From positions 62,001-126,000 of the forward strand of contig NZ_JAAEDI010000002.1 in NCBI RefSeq assembly GCF_018129025.1: a stretch of DNA of 64,000 nucleotides. The letters run 5' to 3'. The DNA comes from Neoroseomonas terrae. Lineage in GTDB: Bacteria; Pseudomonadota; Alphaproteobacteria; Acetobacterales; Acetobacteraceae. Positions within the stretch are counted from its first letter, which is position 1; each line of letters opens with the position of its first letter. Of the stretch, positions 35,660 to 44,117 are shown piece after piece. The position numbers and the translations under genes are program-made. The notes beneath the pieces were generated by a model, which saw nothing but the letters and a program-made list of their open reading frames with translations, ran no database searches and was not told where the DNA came from.

Positions 35660-36268
35660 ATGATCCTTGAGACCTGGCTCGCCTTCGTCGCCGCGACAGT
35701 GGTCATGCTGGCAATTCCGGGGCCGACCATCCTGCTGGTGATCGGCCAGTCGCTTGGTGCGGGCCGTCGCGCGGCGCTGCCGCTGGTCGCCGGCGTGGCG
35801 CTGGGCGACTTCACGGCGATGACGCTGTCGCTGGCGGGGCTCGGTGCCTTGCTGGCGACGTCGGCGACGCTGTTCACGGTGCTGAAGTTTGCCGGCGCGG
35901 CGTATCTGGTGTGGCTGGGCGTGAAGCTGTGGCGCGCTCCGGTGGAGGCGGGCGCAACCGCTCCGGTCACGGCCCGGAAGGCCATGCGCGACGCCTATGT
36001 CGTCACCGCGCTGAACCCCAAGGGCATCGCCTTCTTCGTGGCCTTCGTGCCGCTGTTCATCGATGCCGGCAGCCCCTTCGTGCCGCAGGCGACGATGCTG
36101 GTTGCGACCTTCGTCACTCTGGCGGCGGCGAATGCGGCGATCTATGCGTTGCTGGCGGCGCGGCTGTCCGGCGCGGTGCGCCGCCCCGGTGTCCGTCGTG
36201 CCTTCAATCGCGGCGGCGGAACCATGCTGGTCGGCGCCGGCCTCGCCACCGCAGCCATGCGCCAGTAG
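35660..36268 (+). CDS. LysE/RhtB family amino-acid exporter
   Basis: The 202-residue membrane protein has six helices. The N-terminal block LAFVAATVVMLAIPGPTILLVIGQSLGAGRRAALPLVAGVALGD is the LysE-family signature with the conserved PGP. LKFAGAAYLVWLGVKLWR and ALNPKGIAFFVAFVPLFID, which contains the NPK motif, follow. Members export homoserine, threonine, lysine, leucine or methionine-related compounds. It starts 5 bp after metZ and probably shares its transcript and riboswitch control, which would suit export of homoserine or a sulfur amino acid; that link is inference. Confidence 0.9.
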   Translation: MILETWLAFVAATVVMLAIPGPTILLVIGQSLGAGRRAALPLVAGVALGDFTAMTLSLAGLGALLATSATLFTVLKFAGAAYLVWLGVKLWRAPVEAGATAPVTARKAMRDAYVVTALNPKGIAFFVAFVPLFIDAGSPFVPQATMLVATFVTLAAANAAIYALLAARLSGAVRRPGVRRAFNRGGGTMLVGAGLATAAMRQ

Positions 36269-36336
36269 TGACGGCGGCGGCGATGGACAAGTGCCGAGCG
36301 CCGACGTTTCAGGGCTGAACGGGAAGCAGGGTCGCC

Positions 36337-36750
36337 ATGGCCAGGAAGGACGAGTTCTGCGCGACGACACGCGGCATCCGCGTTTCCGTACGGGCCTTCT
36401 ATCTCGCTGACCAGTCGGAACCCGAGCGGGGGCAATACGTCTGGGCCTATCGCGTGGAGATCATCAATACCGGCCGGGAAACGGTGAAGCTGCTGCGCCG
36501 CACCTGGCACATCACCGACGCGCTCGGCCGGACCCAGACCGTCCATGGAGCGGGCGTGATCGGGGAGCAGCCGGTGCTGGAGCCCGGTGGGCGCTTCGAA
36601 TACACCTCGGGCACGCCGCTCGCGACCGCTTCCGGCTTCATGGAAGGCGCCTACCACATGATCGTGACCGACAGCGGGGAGCCCTTCGATGTGACCATCC
36701 CGGCCTTCAGTCTCGACAGCCCGCACCAGCCCTCTGGCCGGGTGCATTAG
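36337..36750 (+). CDS. apaG: ApaG domain protein
   Basis: The 137-residue single-domain protein has a fibronectin-III/immunoglobulin-like fold. It shows the family pattern [81 protein letters not shown] and [11 protein letters not shown]. Length is normal for bacterial ApaG. The protein is linked to Co2+/Mg2+ tolerance and diadenosine tetraphosphate metabolism in enterobacteria, but its molecular role is not settled. In alphaproteobacteria apaG is often beside metZ, as here (LysE gene between them), which supports the call. No signal peptide; cytoplasmic. Confidence 0.94.
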   Translation: MARKDEFCATTRGIRVSVRAFYLADQSEPERGQYVWAYRVEIINTGRETVKLLRRTWHITDALGRTQTVHGAGVIGEQPVLEPGGRFEYTSGTPLATASGFMEGAYHMIVTDSGEPFDVTIPAFSLDSPHQPSGRVH

Positions 36751-36850
36751 CCGCGCCGCGGGCCGGGTTGCGAACCTGTTACAAGGGCCCATCTGCCCGG
36801 ACAGAATGGCCGCTGCACCGGTGCGGGCAGACCCTGGAAGGACGCCTACT

Positions 36851-37492
36851 GTGAACATTCATACGCCCGCTTCCGATCCGGCGGCGGACGAGACCGCGAC
36901 GCTGGCACGTCCGACCCAGGCGGAGGCGGAGGAGGCCGTCCGCACCCTGTTGCGCTGGGCCGGCGACGACCCCCGGCGCGAGGGCCTGCTGGACACGCCG
37001 AAGCGCGTCGCCAGCGCCTATCGCGAATGGTTTTGCGGCTATGAGGACGATCCGGTCGAACTGCTCGCCCGCTCCTTCGAGGAGGTGGAGGGCTATGACG
37101 AGATGGTCGTGCTGCGCGACATCCGCCTCGAATCCATGTGCGAGCACCACATGTGCCCGATCATCGGCAAGGCGCATGTCGCCTACCTGCCGAACGGGCG
37201 CGTGGTCGGCATCAGCAAGCTCGCCCGCGTCGTCGAGGCCTACGGCAAGCGGCTGCAGATCCAGGAGAAGATGACCGCGCAGATCGCGAACACGCTGCTC
37301 GACGTGCTGCAGCCGAAGGGCGTCGCGGTGGTGATCGAGGCCGTGCACCAGTGCATGACCACGCGCGGCGTCCACAAGAGCGGGGTGTCGATGGTCACGT
37401 CCCGGATGCTTGGCGCGTTCCGCGACGATCCCTCCACCCGGCGGGAGTTCATGTCGATCATCCAGGGACCGCGCGGATCAGGCGAAGGGTAG
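36851..37492 (+). CDS. folE: GTP cyclohydrolase I
   Basis: The enzyme converts GTP to 7,8-dihydroneopterin triphosphate, the first step of folate synthesis. The zinc-binding and catalytic segment [35 protein letters not shown] and the second zinc cysteine in [15 protein letters not shown] are intact. The active-site tail FLGAF-like element reads [17 protein letters not shown] chose GTG 36851 (213 residues), which has AAGGA 10 bp upstream; an in-frame ATG at 36806 would add 15 poorly conserved residues. It is tail-to-tail with the peptidase gene, with only 3 bp between stops. Confidence 0.94.
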   Translation: MNIHTPASDPAADETATLARPTQAEAEEAVRTLLRWAGDDPRREGLLDTPKRVASAYREWFCGYEDDPVELLARSFEEVEGYDEMVVLRDIRLESMCEHHMCPIIGKAHVAYLPNGRVVGISKLARVVEAYGKRLQIQEKMTAQIANTLLDVLQPKGVAVVIEAVHQCMTTRGVHKSGVSMVTSRMLGAFRDDPSTRREFMSIIQGPRGSGEG

Positions 37493-37495
37493 GTC

Positions 37496-38629
37496 CTAAG
37501 CCCGGCCTGCGGTTTCGACGGCCATCGCGGCCACGGCGCGCGCGATCGCCCCCGCACGGCCGCAGTCGACGCTGATCGGCCAGCGATCCTCCGGCGCATG
37601 GAACCAGGGGTTCTTGCCGATCAGCGAGAGATAGCGGCCGCCACGCTGCTCGATCTCATGCGCCTCGCCATTCGCCTTGCCGCCTGTCACGACCTCGAGC
37701 GGCGCGCGCGGATGGCCGGAGGCATCCAGCAGCGCCGCCATGCGCTCGGCCATGCCCGGCACGTTGGACCGCACCGTCAGCCGCTCATCCTCCGCCGCGC
37801 CCAGATTGGCGCCGAGATGGATCACCAGCGGCGCCTCGGTCGCCAGGCCCGGTTCCGCGGCGAAGACCTGATGCGCGCCGATATGGCCGAGCTCATGCCC
37901 GCAGGTGGCGAGCCCCACCACGCCCCGCGCGCGCGGCGTCGCGGCCAGTGCCTGCAACGTGGCCAGCCAGGCGAAGATCCCGCCGCCGCGCTCCGCCGTG
38001 CTGGTCCACCAGGAGGTGCGCGGCGTCAGCAGCACCAGGGGTGGCAGCGCGCCGGGCAGGGCGGCGCGGATCGAGTGGGACACCGACGGCGCGCGGTTCC
38101 CGGCCACGATCAGCCGCGCCTCGGCGCCCGTATCGGCCAGGGCCAGCAGCCGCGGCGCGTCGCGGCCGGCCAGTTGCAGCACCGGCGGGCCGAAGGGCCG
38201 TGCCCAGTCATGTGCATTCAGCGGCGCCAGGCCATCCGGCTTGGTCCGCAGGGCGATGACGATGCCGGCATGGCCGCTGTCCGCGCGTGCCTGGGCAAAG
38301 GCGTTGCCCGGCAGGCTGGCTGCCGCCGGGTCCATCTCCGCAACGCCGATCGGCGCGTTCGAGCCGAGCGGTCCCAGCCGGCCGACGATGCCCTCAGCTG
38401 TCGTCAGGCCGCCATCGAACAGGGGCAGCCCCTCGAAGCCGAAATTCGCGCCCTCGAGAACGGCGCGGCCGGGTGTCAGGCGGGTGAAGGGCGCGGGCAA
38501 CAACCGCGCCTCGGCGCCGGCCGCTTCGGCCTTCGCGCGCAGCCAGGCAGCGGCCGCCTGATCGCCCTCGCCGCCGGTGCGGCGCTCCCCGAAAGCGTCG
38601 TAATCCGCGAAGAACGAGGCCGGATTCAT
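37496..38629 (-). CDS. M28-like zinc peptidase family protein
   Basis: The 377-residue protein starts at ATG 38629, overlapping the upstream Bug gene stop (ATGA). The N-terminal part ADYDAFGERRTGGEGDQAAAAWLRAKAEAAGAEARL is typical of M28 aminopeptidases. An inserted PA-like region follows, then LLTPRTSWWTSTAERGGGIFAWLATLQALA and GVVGLATCGHELGHIGAHQVF, and near the end GKNPWFHAPEDRWP. In classic M28 proteins the first ligand lies in an HxD motif; the SWWTSTAERGGG segment occupies that place and lacks it, so metal binding may differ. No signal peptide is seen. Coupling with a carboxylate binding protein suggests hydrolysis of an imported N-acyl or ester compound, an inference. Confidence 0.7.
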   Translation of the reverse strand: MNPASFFADYDAFGERRTGGEGDQAAAAWLRAKAEAAGAEARLLPAPFTRLTPGRAVLEGANFGFEGLPLFDGGLTTAEGIVGRLGPLGSNAPIGVAEMDPAAASLPGNAFAQARADSGHAGIVIALRTKPDGLAPLNAHDWARPFGPPVLQLAGRDAPRLLALADTGAEARLIVAGNRAPSVSHSIRAALPGALPPLVLLTPRTSWWTSTAERGGGIFAWLATLQALAATPRARGVVGLATCGHELGHIGAHQVFAAEPGLATEAPLVIHLGANLGAAEDERLTVRSNVPGMAERMAALLDASGHPRAPLEVVTGGKANGEAHEIEQRGGRYLSLIGKNPWFHAPEDRWPISVDCGRAGAIARAVAAMAVETAGRA

Positions 38630-39591
38630 TCGACTGTCGCTCCCGAGATGCGGACCAGGTCGCGCAGTCGCTGCACCTCGGCCGGCCAAGCCGCCGCGTA
38701 GGCCGCCGGGCTTTCCGACAGGATCACCTCGCCGCCCTCAGCCTCAAGCGCTGCGCGCAGTGCCGCGTCGCCCCGCACGGCGTCCCTGAAGGCTGCGTGA
38801 AGGCGGGCGGTGACGGCTTCCGGGAGTCCTGCCGGGCCGACCACCGAGGAGGTGCTCGTCACCGGGGGCACCCCCGGCGCCACCTCGGCGAGCGTCGGCA
38901 CGGCCGGCAGCGCCGTCATCCGCCGCGACCCTGCCGTGCAGAGGATGCGCACCGCGCCCTGCTGCTGCCGCGGCAGGGCGATGTTGCTGATGGCAAATGC
39001 GAAGTCGACCTCACCCTGCTCAACGGCGAGCGTCGCCTGGTTGGCGCCGCGATAGGGGACATGCGTGCCCTCCGCGCCGATCGTCTTCAGCAGCGCCGCC
39101 GCCGCCATATGGGCGGGCGTGCCGACCCCGCCCGATCCGTAGCGCAGCCCCGGGCTGCGCCGCGCGGCCGCCAGCAATCCCGGCATGTCGCGCAGCGGCG
39201 ACGCGGTGCGCACGGCAAGCACGGCGGGATTCTCGGCGATCTCGGTGACCGGGGTGAAGTCGCGGAAGATGTCGTAGCCGGGGTTGGCCTGCATCACGGC
39301 GTGGGTGACGGCCGTCCCGCCGCCCCACAGCAGGGTGTAGCCGTCCGGCGTGGCACGGGCGACGGCCTGGGCTGCGATCAGCCCACCGGCACCGGCGCGG
39401 TTCTCGATCACGAAGGTGCCGCCGAGCGGGCCGGCGGCTTTGGCCGTGATCAGCCGCGCCAGCGTGTCGGAGGAAGCTCCGGCCGCGAAGGGTACGATCA
39501 TGCGCACCGGCCGGCCCGGCCAGGCTTCCTGGGCGCCGGCTGGCGCTGCTGCCAGGGTGGCGATGCCGATCAGGGCCTCGCGTCGCCGCAT
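38626..39591 (-). CDS. Tripartite tricarboxylate transporter binding protein (Bug/TctC family), copy A
   Basis: The 321-residue protein has a signal peptide ending near APAGAQEAWPGRPV. Bug-family blocks are clear: PVRMIVPFAAGASSDTLARLI, VIENRAGAGGLIAAQAVARATPDGYTLLWGG, and GVGTPAHMAAAALLKTIGAEGTHVPYRGANQA. The two domains clamp a carboxylate through main-chain contacts. No tctA/tctB membrane genes are nearby. Its stop overlaps the M28-like peptidase start, so the two are co-translated. Copies B (51902) and C (62700) have the same architecture. The ligand cannot be predicted. Confidence 0.92.
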   Translation of the reverse strand: MRRREALIGIATLAAAPAGAQEAWPGRPVRMIVPFAAGASSDTLARLITAKAAGPLGGTFVIENRAGAGGLIAAQAVARATPDGYTLLWGGGTAVTHAVMQANPGYDIFRDFTPVTEIAENPAVLAVRTASPLRDMPGLLAAARRSPGLRYGSGGVGTPAHMAAAALLKTIGAEGTHVPYRGANQATLAVEQGEVDFAFAISNIALPRQQQGAVRILCTAGSRRMTALPAVPTLAEVAPGVPPVTSTSSVVGPAGLPEAVTARLHAAFRDAVRGDAALRAALEAEGGEVILSESPAAYAAAWPAEVQRLRDLVRISGATVE

Positions 39592-39655
39592 TCTGCCATC
39601 CTCCGTTTCCTCAAGGGGAAGGCTAGGCCGGAAACGGCACCGGGGGAACGCCGGT

Positions 39656-40045
39656 TCAGCCGACCGCTTCGCCCTCGACCTCGATCAGCAGCGCAGGATT
39701 CGCGAGGCCCGCGACGATCAGCAGCGTGCTGGTCGGCGCATGGTCGCCGAGGAAGGCCGCCCGCTGCCGGCGCCAAGCGGGAAGCTGCGCGGGATCGGTC
39801 AGGAAGACCGTCATCTTCACAAGGTTGCCAGGGCCCATGCCATGCGCTGACAGCACAGCGCCGAGATTGGCCAGGGCCTGTGCCATCTGGTCCTCGGGCT
39901 CCGCCAGCGTCGTCCCGTCGGGCCGCACCCCGACCTGACCGGAGATGACGAGGCGCCGCCCCTCGCCCTCGATCAGCGCCGCCTGCGAATAACGCGAGGT
40001 GGGCTGCGGTGCGCCGGGCGGGTTGGAGAAGGTGATGCGCGCCAT
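39656..40045 (-). CDS. RidA family protein (YjgF/YER057c/UK114)
   Basis: The 129-residue trimer-forming fold contains SNPPGAPQPTSRYSQAALIEGEGRRLVISGQVGVRPDGT, QALANLGAVLSAHGMGPGNLVKMTVFLTDP and the terminal PTSTLLIVAGLANPALLIEVEGEAV. The arginine that anchors the imine carboxylate in true RidA (in the NP-R-P-A-R-S segment near residue 105) is replaced here by STLLIVAGL. This is therefore more likely a paralogue of the Rid1-7 groups than the canonical 2-iminopropanoate deaminase. A GGAGG site precedes ATG 40045. It stands between the Bug gene and the hslO/lipoprotein pair on the same strand. Confidence 0.88.
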   Translation of the reverse strand: MARITFSNPPGAPQPTSRYSQAALIEGEGRRLVISGQVGVRPDGTTLAEPEDQMAQALANLGAVLSAHGMGPGNLVKMTVFLTDPAQLPAWRRQRAAFLGDHAPTSTLLIVAGLANPALLIEVEGEAVG

Positions 40046-40059
40046 GGCAGTTCCTCCGG

Positions 40060-40719
40060 TCAGATCGGTGCTGGCTCGAGCACCGGTGTCGGCGGCGCCG
40101 CTGGGTCGGTCGAGACGGCGGCCGGCGCGTCCGGCTCGGGCGCGGGTCCGCGCAGCAGGGACCGCAGGTTGCGCCGCACCTGGTACTCGAACTCCACATT
40201 CAGGTCGTTGCCGCTCAGGCGCACGATTTCCTCCGCCGCCCGGGCGCGTTCCGCCTGGCTGCCGGCGGGGCGGACGGCAGTACGGCGGACCTCGGCCTCG
40301 GCGAAGCCGGCGGGGGAACCCTCATCGGTCACGACCTCGAGCCGGCAGCGCATGACGCAGGTCAGCCGTTCGGAGGCGCCGGAGAACACACCGCCCGAGC
40401 CGGCATTCTCGCGCGTCAGCGTCGCGACCTGTGTGCGGAAGCGCGCGGAACCGGGTCCGCCGGCGGCGGAAAGCCGGTCTTGCGCCATGATGGTCACGAC
40501 CTGCGCCGGGATCAGCGGGGCAGGGGGCATCACGCGCGTCGCGGCCGGGTCCGCGGCGGGCACCACCTCGATTCGCCCGACCGCGAGGCGCAGCGGCGTC
40601 AGATATGAATAGGAGGGCGGCCCGACCGGCGCCGGTGGCGGCTCCTCGCTGCGTCCGCCGCAGGCCGAGAGGACAAGCAGGCCGCCGAGCGCGGTGCGGC
40701 GATCGATCCCAGCAGCCAT
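40060..40719 (-). CDS. Putative lipoprotein coupled to hslO
   Basis: The 219-residue protein begins MAAGIDRRTALGGLLVLSACGG, a Tat-like leader ending in lipobox LSAC (Cys20), so it should be membrane-anchored. The mature part contains PLRLAVGRIEVVPAADPAATRVMPPAPLIPAQVV and FAEAEVRRTAVRPAGSQAERARAAEEIVRLSGNDLNVEFEYQVRRNLRSLL, then a proline-rich tail. No named family was recognised; short lipoproteins of this pattern are common near hslO in related alphaproteobacteria. The ATG shares a base with the hslO stop (TGATG). Function unknown. Confidence 0.8.
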   Translation of the reverse strand: MAAGIDRRTALGGLLVLSACGGRSEEPPPAPVGPPSYSYLTPLRLAVGRIEVVPAADPAATRVMPPAPLIPAQVVTIMAQDRLSAAGGPGSARFRTQVATLTRENAGSGGVFSGASERLTCVMRCRLEVVTDEGSPAGFAEAEVRRTAVRPAGSQAERARAAEEIVRLSGNDLNVEFEYQVRRNLRSLLRGPAPEPDAPAAVSTDPAAPPTPVLEPAPI

Positions 40720-41693
40720 CAATCCTGCCCTGCACCGCGGATCTCGGCCCGGTCGAAGCGGAAGGCCACGTTGCAGAACTCGCAGGTCATAGTGATCACC
40801 CCGTCGTCGGCCATATGGTCCAGATCCTCCGCCCCGAAGCCCGCCAGCACCCCGGACAGGCGTGCGCGCGAACAACGGCAGCCATAGGAAAGGGCGCGGG
40901 CGCGATCGAGGGCAAGCCCCTCCAGATGAAACAGCCGGTGCAGCAGCCGGTCGCCCGGCAGGGCATCGTCCAGCAATTCGGCGTCGGTCAGCGTGGCGGC
41001 CAGGGCAACGGCGGTGCGCCACGCATCCTCCTGCGCCTCCGCGTCCAATTCCTCGCCCACCCCGCCGGCGCCGGCGACGCGCTCGATGATCAGCGCCGCC
41101 GCGCGCCAGCCGGCATCGGTCTGCGCGCAAGCCAGATGGACATGCGTCGCCAACTGCTCGGAGGTGCGGAAATAGGTGTCCGTCATCGCCGTCAGGCTGT
41201 CCCCCTCGATGGCGACGAGGCCCTGGTAGCGATCCATTTCCGGCCCCTGGTCGCAGGTGAAGGCAAGGTAGCCCTGGCCGAGCATCGCCGCCGCATCCGG
41301 TGCGCCGCTTTCCGCCAGAAGCGGCCCGAGCCGTTCCGCATCGGCCCGCGCATAGCCGCGCAGCGCGCCGGCATCGGTGCAGTCGGCCAGCAGCATCGGC
41401 ACCGGCCCGTCGCCCTTCGCCTGCAGGCTGAAGGAACCGCGGAACTTCAGCGCGGCCGCCAAGCCTGCCGTCAGCGCGAGCGCCTGGCCGGTCAGCGCCG
41501 TGACCGCCGGAGGGTTGTCGTGCCGCGTCAGCAGCGCATCCGCGAGCGCGCCGAGGCGCACCAGGCGCCCGCGCACCGGCTTGTCGCGCAGGTGAAAGGG
41601 CTGCACGCCGCGCGGCACCACGATGTCAGGTACCGGCGGGCGGTCGTGGTTGAGGAAATCGGGGGTGCGGGAGGGTTCGGTAGGTGTGGACAC
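40719..41693 (-). CDS. hslO: Redox-regulated chaperone Hsp33
   Basis: The 324-residue cytoplasmic chaperone is switched on by oxidation. The N-terminal domain carries GALADALLTRHDNPPAVTALTGQALALTAGLAAALKFRGSFSLQAKGDGPVPMLLADCT. The C-terminal zinc switch has YGCRCSRARL (CxC) and, 28 residues later, MTCEFCNVAF (CxxC), so all four cysteines are present. Length is slightly above E. coli Hsp33 (292), with an N-terminal extension of about 25 residues. It is translationally coupled to a downstream lipoprotein gene. In many alphaproteobacteria hslO is near argF, as it is here (43168), which supports the call. Confidence 0.95.
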   Translation of the reverse strand: MSTPTEPSRTPDFLNHDRPPVPDIVVPRGVQPFHLRDKPVRGRLVRLGALADALLTRHDNPPAVTALTGQALALTAGLAAALKFRGSFSLQAKGDGPVPMLLADCTDAGALRGYARADAERLGPLLAESGAPDAAAMLGQGYLAFTCDQGPEMDRYQGLVAIEGDSLTAMTDTYFRTSEQLATHVHLACAQTDAGWRAAALIIERVAGAGGVGEELDAEAQEDAWRTAVALAATLTDAELLDDALPGDRLLHRLFHLEGLALDRARALSYGCRCSRARLSGVLAGFGAEDLDHMADDGVITMTCEFCNVAFRFDRAEIRGAGQD

Positions 41694-41758
41694 CGGGCCT
41701 AGATAGGGCGGCAGGCCGGGCGCGGCCAGGGTGGCCTTGGCCGCCGCTGGGCGCCGGA

Positions 41759-42874
41759 TCAGGGCAGGATGCCGGTCCGGTACAGCACCACGCGCAGCCC
41801 ACCATGCGGCACGGGCGGGCCGGCTGGCAGGAAGGGCAGGGCGGTGGCATGGGCAAGCCGGTTCTCGGTGGCGAGCAGGCCCACGCGCCAGCCGGCGAAG
41901 CGGGCCTTCAGGGTCTGGCCGAGTGCGCGGTACAGCGGGGTCAGGGCCTGGCTTTCCCCCAGCCGGCTACCATACGGCGGATTGAGGATGACAAGGCCCG
42001 GTGGGCCATCCGGCGGCGTCAGCTCGCTGATCGTGGCCTGCCGGAATGACGTGAGATCCGTGACCCCGGCGCGTTCGGCGTTGGCTATGCTCATGGCGAC
42101 GGCGCCGGCGTCACGGTCGCTGCCATGGAAGCGGAACTCGGGCGTGCGCCGGTTCTTGACGGCGCGCATCTGCTGCCAGGCCACCTCATCGAAGGTGGCG
42201 AGCTGCTCGAAGGCGAAATGACGTGCGCGGCCGGGGTTGAGGCGCGCCGCGATCTCCGCTGCCTCGATAACGAAGGTGCCCGATCCGCACATCGGATCGA
42301 CCACCGGCTCGCTGCCGTCGAACCCGCATTGGCGCAGGAACAGCGAGGCCATGGTCTCGCGCAGCGGCGCGGCGTTCACCGCTTCCTTGTAGCCACGGCG
42401 ATGCAGCGCCTCGCCCGATGTATCGACGCTGATGGTGCAGACGTCATGATCGATCCGCGCCATGACCGTGACGGCGGCATCCGGCGTTTCCGGCGCGCCC
42501 AGCGTGTCGCGGATGGCCGTCGCGATGCGTTGCGCCGCGGCGCCGCTGTGCCAGATGCGGGAGGCCGCGCAGGAGGCCTCCACGCGGAACGGCACGTCCC
42601 GTCGCAGTACGCTGCCCCAGGCAACCCGATGCGCGAGGGTGTCGAGCTGCGCGAGATGCACGACGCGGAAGGAGGCGATGCGGGCGAGGACGCGCCCCGC
42701 GCCACGGACCCAGAGATTGGCGCGCCAGACATCCGGCCAGCGGCCCTTGACCACGACTCCTCCCGGCACGGGCTTCGGGCTGTTGAAGCCCTTGTGCCGC
42801 ACCTCGTCGCACAGGACAGGTTCGAGACCTGGAGCAGTCGCGAGGAAGATCTCGAAAGGGGTGTCGTTCGTCAT
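41759..42874 (-). CDS. THUMP-domain SAM-dependent RNA methyltransferase (RlmL N-terminal type)
   Basis: The 371-residue protein starts at ATG 42874. An N-terminal ferredoxin-like/THUMP region (FEIFLATAPGLEPVLCDEVRHKGF to ASCAASRIWHSGAAAQRI) precedes a Rossmann domain with VVDPMCGSGTFVIEAAEIAARLNPG (motif I), GSDRDAGAVAMSIANAERAG and the catalytic VILNPPYGSRLG (NPPYG). This pattern marks N2-guanine methyltransferases such as the RlmL half that acts on 23S rRNA G2445. It lacks the C-terminal RlmK-like domain of the gammaproteobacterial fusion. The ribosome site is weak. The upstream intergenic DNA contains two inverted repeat elements. Confidence 0.88.
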   Translation of the reverse strand: MTNDTPFEIFLATAPGLEPVLCDEVRHKGFNSPKPVPGGVVVKGRWPDVWRANLWVRGAGRVLARIASFRVVHLAQLDTLAHRVAWGSVLRRDVPFRVEASCAASRIWHSGAAAQRIATAIRDTLGAPETPDAAVTVMARIDHDVCTISVDTSGEALHRRGYKEAVNAAPLRETMASLFLRQCGFDGSEPVVDPMCGSGTFVIEAAEIAARLNPGRARHFAFEQLATFDEVAWQQMRAVKNRRTPEFRFHGSDRDAGAVAMSIANAERAGVTDLTSFRQATISELTPPDGPPGLVILNPPYGSRLGESQALTPLYRALGQTLKARFAGWRVGLLATENRLAHATALPFLPAGPPVPHGGLRVVLYRTGILP

Positions 42875-42937
42875 TGGATGGGTCGGCAGGCATGGCAGCG
42901 TGGGTGGGCGGCGACGCTGTCTCTCAACGCCGACGAT

Positions 42938-42975
42938 CGGAGGGGCTCTGCCCCTCCGAGCCACCCCGCCAAGTG
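42938..42975 (+). repeat. Dispersed repeat, partial copy 1 (one hairpin)
   Basis: A perfect hairpin CGGAGGGGC-TCT-GCCCCTCCG (42938-42958) is followed by the arm AGCCACCCCGCCAA. Read on the plus strand it matches the reverse complement of copy 2 over the hairpin and the CCACCCC spacer, then diverges where copy 2 continues into its second hairpin. It therefore looks truncated, and inverted relative to copy 2 only 130 bp away. Confidence 0.65.
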
Positions 42976-43102
42976 GTTAGACCACCTGGACCGCAATTCG
43001 TTGGTACCGGGCACCGCGGGTTCACTATCCTCGCCAAGCCCGCTTCGCGCGCAGGCGCGACCGTCGACACCGCTTCGCCCCTCGGCGCACGGTGCCAAGT
43101 GG

Positions 43103-43162
43103 AGGTTTGCAAAGGCCTTTCGGCCTTTGCTGGGGTGGTTTGGAGGGGCAAAGCCCCTCCAA
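43103..43162 (-). repeat. Dispersed repeat, full copy 2 (two hairpins) downstream of argF
   Basis: Two perfect hairpins lie in tandem: GCAAAGGCC-TTTC-GGCCTTTGC (43109-43130) and TTGGAGGGGC-AAA-GCCCCTCCAA (43140-43162). The leading GAGGTTTGCAAAGGCC and spacer TGGGG-TGG are shared with copy 3 at 52.9 kb in opposite orientation. The second hairpin ends 6 bp after the argF stop and may also terminate that transcript. No transposase is associated. Confidence 0.7.
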
Positions 43163-43167
43163 TGGCC

Positions 43168-44112
43168 TCACCCCGCCAGCCCCATCGCCCAAAGCAGCAC
43201 GCCCTTTTGCGCGTGCAGCCGGTTCTCCGCCTCGTCGAAGACAACACTCTGCGGCCCGTCCATCACCTCGTCGGTGATTTCCTCGCCGCGATGCGCCGGG
43301 AGGCAATGCATGGCGATCGCATCCGGCGCGGCGTGCTTCAGCAGTGCGCCGTTCAGCTGGTACGGCGCCAGCAGGTTGTGGCGTGCCGGCGCCTTGCCGT
43401 CGCGCTCGTCCGACATCGACACCCAGGCATCGGTGACGACGCAGCGCGCGCCTGTCACCGCCGCCACGGGGTCATTGGTCAGTTCGATCGTCGCCCCCTG
43501 AGCGCGCGCCCATTCCACCAGCGCGGCGGGCGGGGCGAGTTCCGGCGGCGTCGCGATGCGCAGCGTGAAGCCGAAGCGCGCCGCGGCCTGGATGAAGGAT
43601 TGCGCGACGTTGTTGCCGTCCCCTGTCCAGGCGACGACCTGGCCGGCGATCGGCCCGCGATGCTCCTCGAAGGTCATCACGTCGGCCATGATCTGGCAGG
43701 GATGCGAGATGTCGGTCAGGCCGTTGATCACCGGCACCGTCGCATGTTCCGCCAGTTCGCGGATCTTACGCACGTCGTCGGTGCGGAGCATGATCGCGTC
43801 GACATAGCGCGACAGGACGCGCGCCGTGTCCTTCGGCGTCTCTCCGCGGCCCATCTGCATGTCGCGTGAGGTCAGCACGACGACGTCGCCGCCAAGCTGC
43901 CGTACGCCCACCTCGAAGGAGACGCGGGTACGGGTGGATGGCTTCTCGAACAGCAGCGCAACGGTCTTGCCGGCGAGCGGCTTGCCGGGCAGGTCCCCGC
44001 GCTTCGTCCGCGTCCCGAGATCCAGCATCCGCCGGAGCGAGGCAGTGTCGAAATCCATGATCTCGAGGAAGTGGCGGGGGGCCGTCGGCCCCCCGTCGAT
44101 CGGCTTGAGCAT
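43168..44112 (-). CDS. argF: Ornithine carbamoyltransferase
   Basis: The 314-residue enzyme makes citrulline from ornithine and carbamoyl phosphate. The carbamoyl-phosphate loop [22 protein letters not shown] is intact, as are [46 protein letters not shown] (the SMG-like ornithine loop) and [16 protein letters not shown]. The start at [20 protein letters not shown] is chosen because an upstream frame overlaps argD out of frame. It begins 5 bp after the argD stop, so argDF forms an operon for arginine synthesis. A hairpin of the dispersed repeat follows the stop. Confidence 0.96.
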   Translation of the reverse strand: MLKPIDGGPTAPRHFLEIMDFDTASLRRMLDLGTRTKRGDLPGKPLAGKTVALLFEKPSTRTRVSFEVGVRQLGGDVVVLTSRDMQMGRGETPKDTARVLSRYVDAIMLRTDDVRKIRELAEHATVPVINGLTDISHPCQIMADVMTFEEHRGPIAGQVVAWTGDGNNVAQSFIQAAARFGFTLRIATPPELAPPAALVEWARAQGATIELTNDPVAAVTGARCVVTDAWVSMSDERDGKAPARHNLLAPYQLNGALLKHAAPDAIAMHCLPAHRGEEITDEVMDGPQSVVFDEAENRLHAQKGVLLWAMGLAG

Positions 44113-44117
44113 TGCGC

